Shown piece by piece: positions 54,410 through 61,725 of a stretch of DNA of 61,725 nt. How positions within the stretch are numbered: position 1 is the first letter of the stretch; every line of letters begins with the position of its first letter. Source of the stretch: Methanomicrobiales archaeon HGW-Methanomicrobiales-2 (GTDB lineage: Archaea; Halobacteriota; Methanomicrobia; Methanomicrobiales; Methanoculleaceae); contig PGYL01000023.1 in assembly GCA_002839645.1 (NCBI GenBank), forward strand, positions 1 through 61,725, written 5' to 3'. The notes beneath the pieces were generated by a model, which saw nothing but the letters and a program-made list of their open reading frames with translations, ran no database searches and had not been told where the DNA came from. A program made the translations under genes and the position numbers.

Positions 54410-55667
54410 GGGCTTTTTTGGGCTGTCGGGTGCGGGGCCCGCCGGCGTCGGGGGTTGCGGTGAGGGCTTTGGGGCATAATTCGGGCGTCCGTACCGCCCC
54501 GTACCGGGAGGAGTCTTCCTGCGCGGGCTGGCTCAGGGTTGTCTCTTCCTGGCGCCGCCGGATGTACGCGAGGGCATTCTGTGCCCGCTGTTGCCGTGCC
54601 GGATCCTTCGATCCGGCCTCCACGTAAAGAGCGCTGAGTGCGGGTTGCCCCAGTTGCCGCAACGCCTCGCTCGCCCCGGTACGGACCCCCGAATACTCCA
54701 CCTCCAGGGCCCGGATGAGCGGCAGGATGGCCACCCTTCCCATCCTGACAAGGCTGCTCCACTGCTCCTTCGCAATCAGGTACTCCGCTCTCTGGAGGTC
54801 GCTCTGCGGCACCCAGCCCAGCCGGCCGAGGGCCCATGCCGCCTCCATCCGGACCTGATGGTGGGGGTCATTGAGGGCTTCGGCCAGCGGGGGTTTCGCC
54901 CGGTCGTCACCCATCTCCCCGAGCGCCTCCACGGCGCGTATGCGGACAGTCATCTGGGGGTCCTTCACCGCCCTGACAAGCGCCGGGATAGCCCGGGAGT
55001 CATGGATCTTCCCGAGCGTCCGTGCCGACTCGCACCGTGTCCGGGGGTCCTTGCTGCCGAGGGCCGTGAGGAGGACCGGGACGGCTGCTCCCTGGAGTTT
55101 GGCGAGTTCCGTCCAGTCTTCCCGGAGGTAGTAAAACGCCACCTTCTCGGAGGTGTCGTCGGGCACCCATCGGAGTGAGGAGAGCACGTTTGCGGCCTCT
55201 CGCCGGACCGAATGGTTGCTGTCATGGAGCGCTTCGGAGAGGGACGGGACTGCCTTTCTGCCCATCCCCTGGAGAGCGATCACCGTAGCACGCCGGATCG
55301 CCGGCTGTTCGTGGTGCAGTGCGGGCAGCAGTGCTTCAACCATCGAGTCGCCCGTTCCCGCGATTGCGCCGGCGATGGATGCCTGCAGGGCAGGGCTTGC
55401 CCGGAGGATCAGGGCGAGGAACAGGGGAATGGAAGGAGTGCCGACCGAAGCAAGGGCCCCGGTCATCCGGGCCAGTGATGCGGGATTGGCGTTTTCGAGC
55501 GCTTTCTGGAGATCCGGGATGGCGGGGACCCCGAGGGCAGAGAGAGCCCGGGCCGCATCGGCGCGGTTACCCGGTTCTTGACTATCCAGGGCCGCGATCA
55601 GGCCGGGATAGTCTTTCGCCTGTCGTAACCCCTCGATGTTTGTGCGGAATTTATCAAAGAATGCCAT
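54246..55667 (-). CDS. HEAT-repeat protein, N-terminal part of a frameshifted gene
   Basis: The 473-codon frame starts MAFFDKFRTNIEGLRQAKDYPGLIAALDSQEPGNRADAARAL and contains about nine HEAT repeats to roughly residue 385 (RRRQEETTLSQPAQEDSSRYG). The last 80 or so codons are Arg/Pro/Gly-rich and look out of frame. Removing one copy of a 10-bp tandem duplication at 54487-54506 restores a continuous frame into the 52241-54409 part (SSRYGRPNYAPKPS...). Either a real frameshift or a sequence error; the large 164-nt overlap of the two frames supports this. Confidence 0.8.
   Translation of the reverse strand: MAFFDKFRTNIEGLRQAKDYPGLIAALDSQEPGNRADAARALSALGVPAIPDLQKALENANPASLARMTGALASVGTPSIPLFLALILRASPALQASIAGAIAGTGDSMVEALLPALHHEQPAIRRATVIALQGMGRKAVPSLSEALHDSNHSVRREAANVLSSLRWVPDDTSEKVAFYYLREDWTELAKLQGAAVPVLLTALGSKDPRTRCESARTLGKIHDSRAIPALVRAVKDPQMTVRIRAVEALGEMGDDRAKPPLAEALNDPHHQVRMEAAWALGRLGWVPQSDLQRAEYLIAKEQWSSLVRMGRVAILPLIRALEVEYSGVRTGASEALRQLGQPALSALYVEAGSKDPARQQRAQNALAYIRRRQEETTLSQPAQEDSSRYGAVRTPELCPKALTATPDAGGPRTRQPKKARGAGGTRAKTSRKSRRSPQGEPAGGSGVGTGQGPAQGGAVSPGGFDPAGPAHSA
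54487..54506. repeat. 10-bp tandem duplication at the HEAT-gene frameshift
   Basis: GTCCGTACCG and CCCCGTACCG are adjacent and share 8 of 10 bases. Deleting 10 bp joins the two HEAT frames exactly. Confidence 0.75.
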
Positions 55668-55844
55668 GTCGCTCCATAGAATGTGTCAGGGGTGCCGTTT
55701 GGCCAGATCTCTCTGTATTCAGACAATATTCTCTATCGGTAACCAATAAATCTTCCATTCCGTGCCCGACGGCGCGTAGCCGTCACAAATGGCCTCACCC
55801 CGCCCTGTTCGGGTTTTCTCGCGGCCAGATCCGGCCGATGCCAA

Positions 55845-55854
55845 TCTTTATCGG
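55845..55854 (+). promoter_or_regulatory. TATA box of the GalT-like gene
   Basis: TCTTTATCGG ends 26 nt before the ATG at 55880, consistent with a leaderless transcript. Confidence 0.5.
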
Positions 55855-55879
55855 TGCAAGATTGGTATACGGAAATTCT

Positions 55880-56932
55880 ATGGTCAAGCTTGATATCACC
55901 AGGCTGCCGGGCATTGTGAAGGAACTCGCGCCGGATATGGAAGAACTCGTCTCGCGGATCTACTCCTGGTATGTAGAACCCGGACACCTGGTCTTTCCTG
56001 ACGCAATGCGGGAGTGGGTGCGGGAGAAGTACGGCGATATCGAGACGCAGCAGATCGTCAGGGTGACCAACGACCAGACCGGCGAGAGCACGCTGTTTAA
56101 CTCCGTCCGGGCACGCCGCCCGGTGCTGACGCCCCGCGCCGAGGAGACACGGGACCTGCAGGCACTGGCGAAAGAAGGGCCGTTTTCAAACCCCTTAGAG
56201 GAGACGCCGGCCGACACGTTCGGGAGGATCGACGGCGACCACTGGATAACGGCGAGCAACATCGCCAAGTACGATTACCTCCATGCCATCATCATCGCAA
56301 AGGAGAGCAACCCGTACATCACCACGGAGCCGCAGATCGCCGATATGATCAGCGTGGCCATCCGCTGGTGCCAGGATGCGCACCGCAGAGACCCCCGTGC
56401 GGTCTACCCCTTCCTCATCTGGAATTTCCTCTGGCGCGCGGGGGCGAGCGTCGTGCATAACCATGCCCAGGTGCTGCTCACCCACCGTCCGTATGCCGCT
56501 CCGGCACGGATCGAGCGGGTCAGGGAAGAGTACCGGTGCCGTTACGGGAGCGAATACTACGACGACCTCTTTTTGGTCCACACCGCCGTCGGTCTCGGGC
56601 TCGTCTACAAAAATGCCCGGGTGATGGCGCATCTCACCCCGAGAAAAGAGCACGAAGTCGCGATCATCACGGAGTCGCCGCACGATCTCGCGGGGGCACT
56701 CGCAAAAGTGCTCGAGTGCTACCAGAACATCGGGGTCCAGAGTTATAACGCGGCGGTGTATATGCCGCCGCTCGAAGAACCGGGCCATTACGTCGCGTGG
56801 GTGGTAGACCGGGGCGACCTCCATTCCCGGACCTCGGATATCGGGGGGATGGAACTCTACGCGGGCACGCCCGTCGTCTCATCCGACCCGTTCCGCCTGA
56901 TGGAGCACCTCATAGCCGTCATGCTGCCGTGA
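55880..56932 (+). CDS. Galactose-1-phosphate uridylyltransferase-like HIT protein
   Basis: The 350-residue protein has the GalT-type HIT motif VVHNHAQVL (His193, His195, Gln197), an upstream YPFLIWNFLWRAGA helix, and HLTPRKEHEVAIIT plus NAAVYMPP in the second lobe. GalT-like enzymes exchange nucleotidyl groups on sugar phosphates. Archaeal members of this kind are poorly characterised and the true substrate is unknown. Only the part after the ATG at 55880 resembles the family. It converges with a glycosyltransferase gene, which suggests a sugar-metabolism role. Confidence 0.78.
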   Translation: MVKLDITRLPGIVKELAPDMEELVSRIYSWYVEPGHLVFPDAMREWVREKYGDIETQQIVRVTNDQTGESTLFNSVRARRPVLTPRAEETRDLQALAKEGPFSNPLEETPADTFGRIDGDHWITASNIAKYDYLHAIIIAKESNPYITTEPQIADMISVAIRWCQDAHRRDPRAVYPFLIWNFLWRAGASVVHNHAQVLLTHRPYAAPARIERVREEYRCRYGSEYYDDLFLVHTAVGLGLVYKNARVMAHLTPRKEHEVAIITESPHDLAGALAKVLECYQNIGVQSYNAAVYMPPLEEPGHYVAWVVDRGDLHSRTSDIGGMELYAGTPVVSSDPFRLMEHLIAVMLP

Positions 56933-56940
56933 GCGGGCGG

Positions 56941-58098
56941 TCAGCAGAGGAGCGTATCGTGCTTCGCGATCTTAGCGTACGCGTCCTCCATCCGCTCTGC
57001 AACGCGGCTCCACGGGAACTCTTTCTTCACCTTTTCGAGCCCCTCCCGGCCCATAGAGAGCGCTTTCTCGGGGGAATCCGCCACCCGGGAGAGCCCTTCG
57101 CCGATCGAGTCCGGGTGCGGCTGCACCTTGACTCCGTCGGTCCCGTGCTTGATGTTCTCGGAGAGGCCCCCGACATCGGAAGCGACGACGCACCGCCCGG
57201 CGCTCCACGCCTCGAGGAGCACAAGCCCGAACGGCTCGTTTCTGCTCGGGATGGCCACGATGTCGCTTGCGTTGAGGAGCTCCACGTACTCCGCATCGGC
57301 CAGTCGCCCGAGGAAACGGACGGGGAGCGACCGGGCCCGGGTCTCGAGGCCGCGGCGCATCTGCCCGTCGCCGATGAAGGCGAACTGACCGTCCGCGTGC
57401 TCCCGCAGAAGATGGGGGGCAGCATCCACCAGCATGTCGGGGCCTTTCTGCCATGCAAGCCTGCCGACAAAGAGTATCAGCGGGGAGTCGGGGTCAAAGC
57501 CGTAGTGCCGTTTCACCGCCTCCGCATCGACGTCTGCCTGGTAGTTGCCGGGCACGATGCCGTTTGCGACGACGTCGATCTTGGAGTCCGGGATGTCGTA
57601 GAGGTTCATGGCCTCCCGGCGGAGGGTCGAGGAGACCGCCGTTATGTGTTTGGCAATCGACGCTCCGTAGCGCTCAATCGCCGATATCTCGGAAAACGGC
57701 CATCCGCTGCTGAAACTGTTTCCGTTTCTCCCAAACTCCGTCGAGTGGTAGGTGAAGATGGTCTCCCGCTCCCGGAGCCGGCGGAGCACGTCGACCACAT
57801 GCCAGTCGTGGAAGTGCAGGAGGTCAAACGACGGTGTATCGAACTCGGCAAAGCGGTCGATCATCCCTCTGCTCATAGCGGAGCAGTACCGGACGATGTC
57901 CTCTCCCCCCGCCGGCCGGCAGTAGTGGTACCGGACCCCGTTAATCTCAGCGTCTCCTCCCTCTCCCCGGGTAAAAAAGTGCACCTCGTGGTTCTGTGCC
58001 AGCGTCTCGGCGAGGTTTGTCGCCGCGTTTGCGAGCCCGCCGACACGCTCGGCATACAACGACTCCCAGCAGAAAAATGCTATCTTAAGATGTTCCAT
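56941..58098 (-). CDS. Glycosyltransferase family 4 protein
   Basis: The 385-residue protein has the GT-B architecture of GT4: N-terminal KIAFFCWESLYAERVGGLANAATNLAETLA with the GGLA loop, LLHFHDWHVV, the second-domain start LILFVGRLAWQKGPDMLV, and the ExxxxxE motif in SRNEPFGLVLLEAWSAG. The closest style is glycogen/starch synthase-like GT4, but the donor is unknown. GGTGAGG lies 6 nt before the ATG at 58098; the ATG at 58113 is an alternative. 58114-58351 holds no recognised gene. Confidence 0.85.
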   Translation of the reverse strand: MEHLKIAFFCWESLYAERVGGLANAATNLAETLAQNHEVHFFTRGEGGDAEINGVRYHYCRPAGGEDIVRYCSAMSRGMIDRFAEFDTPSFDLLHFHDWHVVDVLRRLRERETIFTYHSTEFGRNGNSFSSGWPFSEISAIERYGASIAKHITAVSSTLRREAMNLYDIPDSKIDVVANGIVPGNYQADVDAEAVKRHYGFDPDSPLILFVGRLAWQKGPDMLVDAAPHLLREHADGQFAFIGDGQMRRGLETRARSLPVRFLGRLADAEYVELLNASDIVAIPSRNEPFGLVLLEAWSAGRCVVASDVGGLSENIKHGTDGVKVQPHPDSIGEGLSRVADSPEKALSMGREGLEKVKKEFPWSRVAERMEDAYAKIAKHDTLLC

Positions 58099-58351
58099 AC
58101 TATCCCTCACCATAAACAGTCAGGGCCTCGCCGATCCGTGGACGAAGCCCCATTAAATGTGCTTTCGGTCGTTTTCTCACGCGCCGGCAAAGCCGGCATA
58201 CTCTTCCGCAGGCGGCCCGGTGAATAAACGATCGAACCAACTGACCTGCAGTCGCTGCGCCTCATACTGCCTGAGAGGTGATATATCTTTCCCGAATTCT
58301 TCAAAACTGTCTGAATTGGGGGTTTTCCGGGCCCTTGCAGCAGGTGCCCGG

Positions 58352-58846
58352 TCAGGGGGAGGAGCGCATCTCTTTTAGGCGCTTCTCAAGGCCGGTGCTG
58401 TGCGAACCCATCCAGTAGAGTTTCCGGCACGCGGGGCACCACGAGAACTCCTTTCCGCGGGCCGACCGCGGGGCGTAGCGTGCCTCCCGGATCTCCCGTA
58501 CGGTGGCCGGCCGGAGGCGTGTGTTGCAGAGCGAACAGCGGCTCATCCTGAGCTCGGGCTCGATGAGGCCGAGGCCGGCGACCTGCCGGATCTGGTCCAT
58601 GACCTCTTCGGAAGCGATGTAGATCGCCTGCGCACCGCCCCGCCGTGCGAGTTCGCGGTCCCGGGTCAGGAGGAGCCGGTTGTCCCGGGAGGCGATCTCG
58701 AGGAGGAGCGTATCTTCCCGGGTGCTGCCCGGGGTGAGGCTGTTTGCACTCATCGTGTCGTAGCCCATGAACCGGAGGTAGCGGGTGAGCGTCCCGAGCA
58801 TCCTGTCGGCCAGGAACCTCCGGCGTTCACTGGATCTCCGAGACAT
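58352..58846 (-). CDS. Mut7-C RNase-domain protein with zinc ribbon
   Basis: The 164-residue protein starts with FLADRMLGTLTRYLRFMGYDT, then SREDTLLLEIASRDNRLLLTRDRELARRG, matching the PIN-like Mut7-C fold. Its Asp residues at DRMLG and TRDREL fit the acidic active site. A C-terminal zinc ribbon (CSLCNTRLRP...WCPACRKLYWMGSH) follows. These proteins are presumed RNases. The gene overlaps the end of the amrS gene by 20 nt, and only this frame resembles the family. Confidence 0.83.
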   Translation of the reverse strand: MSRRSSERRRFLADRMLGTLTRYLRFMGYDTMSANSLTPGSTREDTLLLEIASRDNRLLLTRDRELARRGGAQAIYIASEEVMDQIRQVAGLGLIEPELRMSRCSLCNTRLRPATVREIREARYAPRSARGKEFSWCPACRKLYWMGSHSTGLEKRLKEMRSSP

Positions 58847-59840
58847 ACTCGATACGCCCGCCGCATGCCGTGCAGGTATGGTCTTTGAGCCCCACGATCC
58901 GGACCGCATACCCCGACCGCTCGATGACGGGGCTGCCGCAGGTCGGGCAGTAGGTGTTCTCGTAGGGGTGGCCTCCGACGTTGCCGAGATACGGGTAGTT
59001 GATCCCGAGTTCTTTTGCACGCTCGTAGATCTTCTCGAGCTTCCCGATCTGGGTCGGTCTCGCCTCCAGCATCTTGTAGTCGGGATGGAACCGGGTGAAG
59101 TGCATCGGGGTATCGGGGCCGAGGTTATCGAGCACCCACCGGATAAGCGTCTCCATCTCTTCCATCGAGTCGTTCTGCCCGGGGATGACCAGCGTAACCG
59201 TCTCGACGTGCATCCCGAGTTCTTTTGCAAACGCCGTCGCGTCGAGGACCGGCTGCAGCCGTCCCCCGCAGACTTTCCGGTAGAAGGTGTCGGAGAACGA
59301 CTTGATATCGACGCGGAAGGCGTTGAGCATCCCGGAGATCTCGCGCAGCCCCTCTTCCGTTATGTAGCCGTTCGTGACGTAGACGGTCCCGAGGCCTTTT
59401 TCGCGCGCCAGCGTCCCCATCGCAAGCGGGTACTCGTGCCAGATGGCGGGCTCGTTATACGTCCAGGCGATGCTGGCGGAGTGGCTCGCAAGCGCCCGTT
59501 CGACGCCCTGCTCGGGGGAGAGGTCGCGGAGCGACTCCATCTCCAGCGTCTGCTGGGAGATGTGCCAGTTCTGGCAGTGCTCGCAGTGGAAGTTGCACCC
59601 GATGGTCCCAAGCGAATAGGAGAGCGTCCCGGGCAGGAAGTGGTAGAGCGGCTTCTTCTCGATGGGGTCGACCGCTTCGGCGATGATCTTGCCGAAGGTG
59701 GCGGCGTAGAGCGTGCCGCCGCGGTTGATGCGAACGCCGCAGACCCCCTGCTTGCCCTCCCGAATGGTGCACCGGTGAGCGCAGAGCGAGCAGCGGACGG
59801 TCTTATCCTCCAGTTTCTGGTAGAGTCGCGCCTCGTGCAT
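58827..59840 (-). CDS. amrS: AmmeMemoRadiSam system radical SAM enzyme
   Basis: The 337-residue protein has two N-terminal Cys pairs (VRCSLCAHRCTIREGKQGVCGVR) and the radical SAM motif CNFHCEHC (Cys82, Cys86, Cys89). AWTYNEPAIWHEY and a C-terminal zinc ribbon (YCPTCGSPVIERSG...HTCTACGGRIEY) follow. AmrS belongs to the conserved AMMECR1/Memo/radical SAM trio of unknown chemistry; its AmrA and AmrB partners are not in this window. Its stop lies inside the Mut7-C gene, so the two are coupled. Confidence 0.93.
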   Translation of the reverse strand: MHEARLYQKLEDKTVRCSLCAHRCTIREGKQGVCGVRINRGGTLYAATFGKIIAEAVDPIEKKPLYHFLPGTLSYSLGTIGCNFHCEHCQNWHISQQTLEMESLRDLSPEQGVERALASHSASIAWTYNEPAIWHEYPLAMGTLAREKGLGTVYVTNGYITEEGLREISGMLNAFRVDIKSFSDTFYRKVCGGRLQPVLDATAFAKELGMHVETVTLVIPGQNDSMEEMETLIRWVLDNLGPDTPMHFTRFHPDYKMLEARPTQIGKLEKIYERAKELGINYPYLGNVGGHPYENTYCPTCGSPVIERSGYAVRIVGLKDHTCTACGGRIEYVSEIQ

Positions 59841-59880
59841 ATGATCTCCGCGTGAGGGGAACCATGATAGTTATTGCGGG

Positions 59881-60030
59881 CTACCGCTCATCGCGCTCCT
59901 CGTCTTCGTACTCGACGACCAGCGCTCCGTGATACCCGCAACGCTTGCAGCGGTAGAGACAGCCGGTATAGCCGCCGGTAATTGCCCAGACCTCTGTGGA
60001 GTTGCATACGGGGCAGTGCAGCCTTTTCAC
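59881..60030 (-). CDS. 49-residue zinc-ribbon protein
   Basis: A small frame starting GTG at 60030 reads MKRLHCPVCNSTEVWAITGG, then GCLYRCKRCGYHGALVV and an acidic tail EYEDEERDER. Two CxxC pairs (CPVC, CKRC) make a rubredoxin/TFIIB-like zinc ribbon. It sits between amrS and the UMP kinase gene and is short enough to escape automatic prediction. A TATTATTATCC-like box at about 60055-60066 (minus strand) precedes it. Function unknown; nucleic-acid or protein contact is an inference. Confidence 0.75.
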   Translation of the reverse strand: MKRLHCPVCNSTEVWAITGGYTGCLYRCKRCGYHGALVVEYEDEERDER

Positions 60031-60071
60031 AACAGGTATATGAGCGATCTTAGGGATAATAATAAGGTGGA

Positions 60072-60776
60072 ATGAAGAAGATCGTCATATCTCTGGGCGG
60101 CTCGGTTCTGGTCCCTTCGCTTGAATCGAACAATATAAGCCGATATGTCTCTGTTCTCGAAAGGATCGCCGGAAAATGCCGCATTTTTATCGTCGTCGGC
60201 GGCGGCGGAGAGGCACGCCGGTACATCCGGGTTGCCCGTGACCTCGGTGTCGGTGAGGCGACGGCCGACGAACTCGGCATCCTGGTGACCCGATTGAACG
60301 CGCGCCTCCTGGTGGCCGGACTCGGGGATGCGGCCTACCCGCGGGTTGCAGAGAATTACACGGAGGCGAAGGAGTTCGCAGAGACCGGCCGGATCGTCGT
60401 CATGGGCGGCATCACTCCCGCGCAGACGACCGACGCCGTATCCGCGGTCCTCGCCGAGAGCGTCGGTGCCGATCTCCTCATCAACGCCACGTCGGTCAAC
60501 GGCATCTACAGCGCCGACCCGAAGAAGGATGCCGGCGCGGTGAGGCATGAGCACCTCACGCCGCAGGAGCTCCTCGATATCATCACCGGGGCGAGGATGA
60601 ATGCGGGCGCGAACATCGTGCTCGACATCGTGGCCGGGAAGGTCATCGAGCGGTCCGGGATTCCGCTGCTGGTGCTCGACGGCCGCGACCCGGAGAACCT
60701 CTACCGCGCGATCGTGGAAGGCGCTTACGTCGGCACCATCGTCTGTGAAGAATCTTCAAACCCCCTGCTGTCCTGA
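60072..60776 (+). CDS. pyrH: UMP kinase
   Basis: The 234-residue amino-acid-kinase-fold enzyme phosphorylates UMP to UDP. It shows the archaeal-type pattern: KKIVISLGGSVLVP, FIVVGGGGEARRYI, GEATADELGILVTRLNARLL, INATSVNGIYSADPKKDAGA and MNAGANIVLDIVA. The GGTGG 4 nt before the ATG is a modest ribosome site; TATATGA at about 60036 is a candidate TATA box. Divergent from the zinc-ribbon gene. Confidence 0.94.
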   Translation: MKKIVISLGGSVLVPSLESNNISRYVSVLERIAGKCRIFIVVGGGGEARRYIRVARDLGVGEATADELGILVTRLNARLLVAGLGDAAYPRVAENYTEAKEFAETGRIVVMGGITPAQTTDAVSAVLAESVGADLLINATSVNGIYSADPKKDAGAVRHEHLTPQELLDIITGARMNAGANIVLDIVAGKVIERSGIPLLVLDGRDPENLYRAIVEGAYVGTIVCEESSNPLLS

Positions 60777-60833
60777 ATCCCTCTTCCATCGGCAACTATT
60801 TTTGCCTGCTTCTCCAACATATGGTGGTACACG

Positions 60834-60908
60834 GGGGCAGTAGGGTAGCCTGGTCCATCCTAGAGCGTTTGGGACGCTTTGACGGCAGTTCGAATCTGCC
60901 CTGCCCCA
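60834..60908 (+). tRNA. tRNA-Pro (anticodon TGG)
   Basis: Acceptor GGGGCAG pairs with CTGCCCC. The anticodon stem GAGCG/CGCTT surrounds the loop TTTGGGA (anticodon TGG), and the T arm is GGCAG-TTCGAAT-CTGCC. The discriminator base is A and CCA is not encoded. It ends 5 nt before the nth start codon. Confidence 0.94.
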
Positions 60909-60913
60909 TCAGT

Positions 60914-61570
60914 ATGAACCTTGAAGCCGCCTGCGAGGTGTACCGCCGTCTTCTTCTGCAGTATCCCGTCATCGACGACAGGCGCCATTTTATCGAGTTT
61001 CATAACCCTTTTGAGTCGCTTATCCTCACCATCCTCTCGGCGCAGACGACGGACCGCTCGGTGAACGCCATCCGCGACGCCCTCTTTGCCCGCTACCCGA
61101 CGCCGGGGGCGCTGGCCCGTGCGGACCCCGAGGAGGTGGAGCCGCTCATCCACAGCATCGGGTTCCACCACGCGAAGGCCCGCTACATCGTCGGGACGGC
61201 GAGGAAACTCGTCGCCGACTTCGGCGGCGAGGTCCCGCGAACGATGGAGGAACTGCAATCGCTCCCCGGGGTGGGGAGGAAGACCGCAAACATCGTCCTC
61301 TCCCACGCGTTCGGGATCAACGTCGGCATCGCCGTCGATACCCACGTCCGCCGGGTCTCAAAGCGGATAGGGTTCACCGGGAGCACGAACCCCGACATCA
61401 TCGAGCGCGACCTCGTCGCCCTCTTCCCCGAGGAGGCCTGGCGGGACATCAACTACCTCCTCATCCGCCACGGGCGGGCTATCTGCACGGCGCAGAACCC
61501 GAAGCACGAGGAGTGCCTCGTCGCGGACCTCTGCCGGTATTACCGGGAGATGAAGGCCGGAGAGAAGTAG
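60914..61570 (+). CDS. nth: Endonuclease III (DNA glycosylase / AP lyase)
   Basis: The 218-residue enzyme removes oxidised pyrimidines and nicks abasic sites. The helix-hairpin-helix LPGVGRKTANIVL contains the catalytic Lys123, and Asp142 is in VDTHVRRVSKRIG. The C-terminal iron-sulfur loop reads C191-x6-H198-x2-C201-x5-C207, with His where the usual second Cys belongs. The start at 60914 is chosen because the longer open frame would begin inside tRNA-Pro. With only 5 nt after the tRNA it has no ribosome binding site of its own, so it is probably translated from the processed tRNA transcript or an internal start. Confidence 0.94.
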   Translation: MNLEAACEVYRRLLLQYPVIDDRRHFIEFHNPFESLILTILSAQTTDRSVNAIRDALFARYPTPGALARADPEEVEPLIHSIGFHHAKARYIVGTARKLVADFGGEVPRTMEELQSLPGVGRKTANIVLSHAFGINVGIAVDTHVRRVSKRIGFTGSTNPDIIERDLVALFPEEAWRDINYLLIRHGRAICTAQNPKHEECLVADLCRYYREMKAGEK

Positions 61571-61684
61571 ACCGGGCGGGGCCGGCGGTTTCGCCCCGTG
61601 CCGGCGAAGGAAGAAACGGCAAAAGTTTGCCTCTCGTTAGGTGCGCTTTGCGACGACGGAGCAGTAGGAAGCGGGGAAAAAGCC

Positions 61685-61725
61685 CGGTACACTGGACCGT
61701 GGGGATATCGCCATTGGGGGAGGGG
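61685..61725 (+). repeat. Dispersed GC-rich repeat, cut by the window end
   Basis: ACACTGGACCGTGGGGATATCGCCATTGGGGGAGG matches the left part of the forward repeat copies and continues past the window. It lies about 115 nt after nth. Confidence 0.75.

Overview
The window looks like a chromosomal segment of a high-G+C methanogenic archaeon, most likely Methanomicrobiales and probably Methanoculleus-like; the genus is an inference from gene content and protein style. Supporting signs are methanogenesis marker protein 14, archaeal DnaG primase, CDP-archaeol synthase next to a tetraether-lipid-synthase-type radical SAM enzyme, an Mvh-like [NiFe] hydrogenase with hyp genes, UPF0058 and DUF167 proteins, archaeal TATA boxes 25-35 nt before leaderless genes, and GGTGA/GAGGTG-type ribosome binding sites.

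Layout. 1-2600: the edge of a probable transposase, an orphan HicA toxin, tRNA-Gly, and two membrane-protein genes. 2693-8391: a tight tetrapyrrole operon (precorrin-2 dehydrogenase, hemA, hemB, hemL, hemC, cobA) with overlapping ends; hemD is absent and the operon ends in a tandem array of a GC-rich repeat. 9126-17372: ilvD, a beta-carbonic anhydrase, an iron-sulfur flavoprotein pair, and carAB. 17872-21215: a glycine-betaine-type ABC transporter whose ATPase gene appears broken. 21615-30848: argG, methanogenesis marker 14, a minus-strand group (argF, purD, pyrE, carS), and the divergent tes-like gene. 31270-32208: an ornithine cyclodeaminase/alanine dehydrogenase family gene.

32411-39477 is the most unusual region: a complete-looking [NiFe] hydrogenase (large and small subunits, polyferredoxin-type ferredoxin, maturation protease) embedded among a V4R-domain protein, three roadblock-like proteins (one membrane anchored), two DUF2226-like proteins and a MinD/ParA-type ATPase. 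No MvhD or Hdr gene accompanies it. This combination suggests a hydrogenase tied to a signalling or localisation module.

39554-47853: an ATP-grasp ligase, UPF0058, dnaG, DUF167, pyrC, a DUF2156 protein, an acetyltransferase, hypE-hypA-hypC and a methyltransferase. 48075-55667: two tandem paralogous exported proteins, msrB, a lipoprotein, a flavoprotein, and a giant HEAT-repeat gene that is split by a frameshift at a 10-bp tandem duplication. 55880-61570: a GalT-like protein, a GT4 glycosyltransferase, a Mut7-C/AmrS pair, a 49-residue zinc-ribbon protein, UMP kinase, and tRNA-Pro followed after 5 nt by endonuclease III.

A family of GC-rich repeats with an internal TATCGCCA...TGGCGATA inverted pair occurs at five places (8421-9030, 17610-17815, 25573-25765, 31035-31195, and 61685 to the window end), in both orientations and always between genes.
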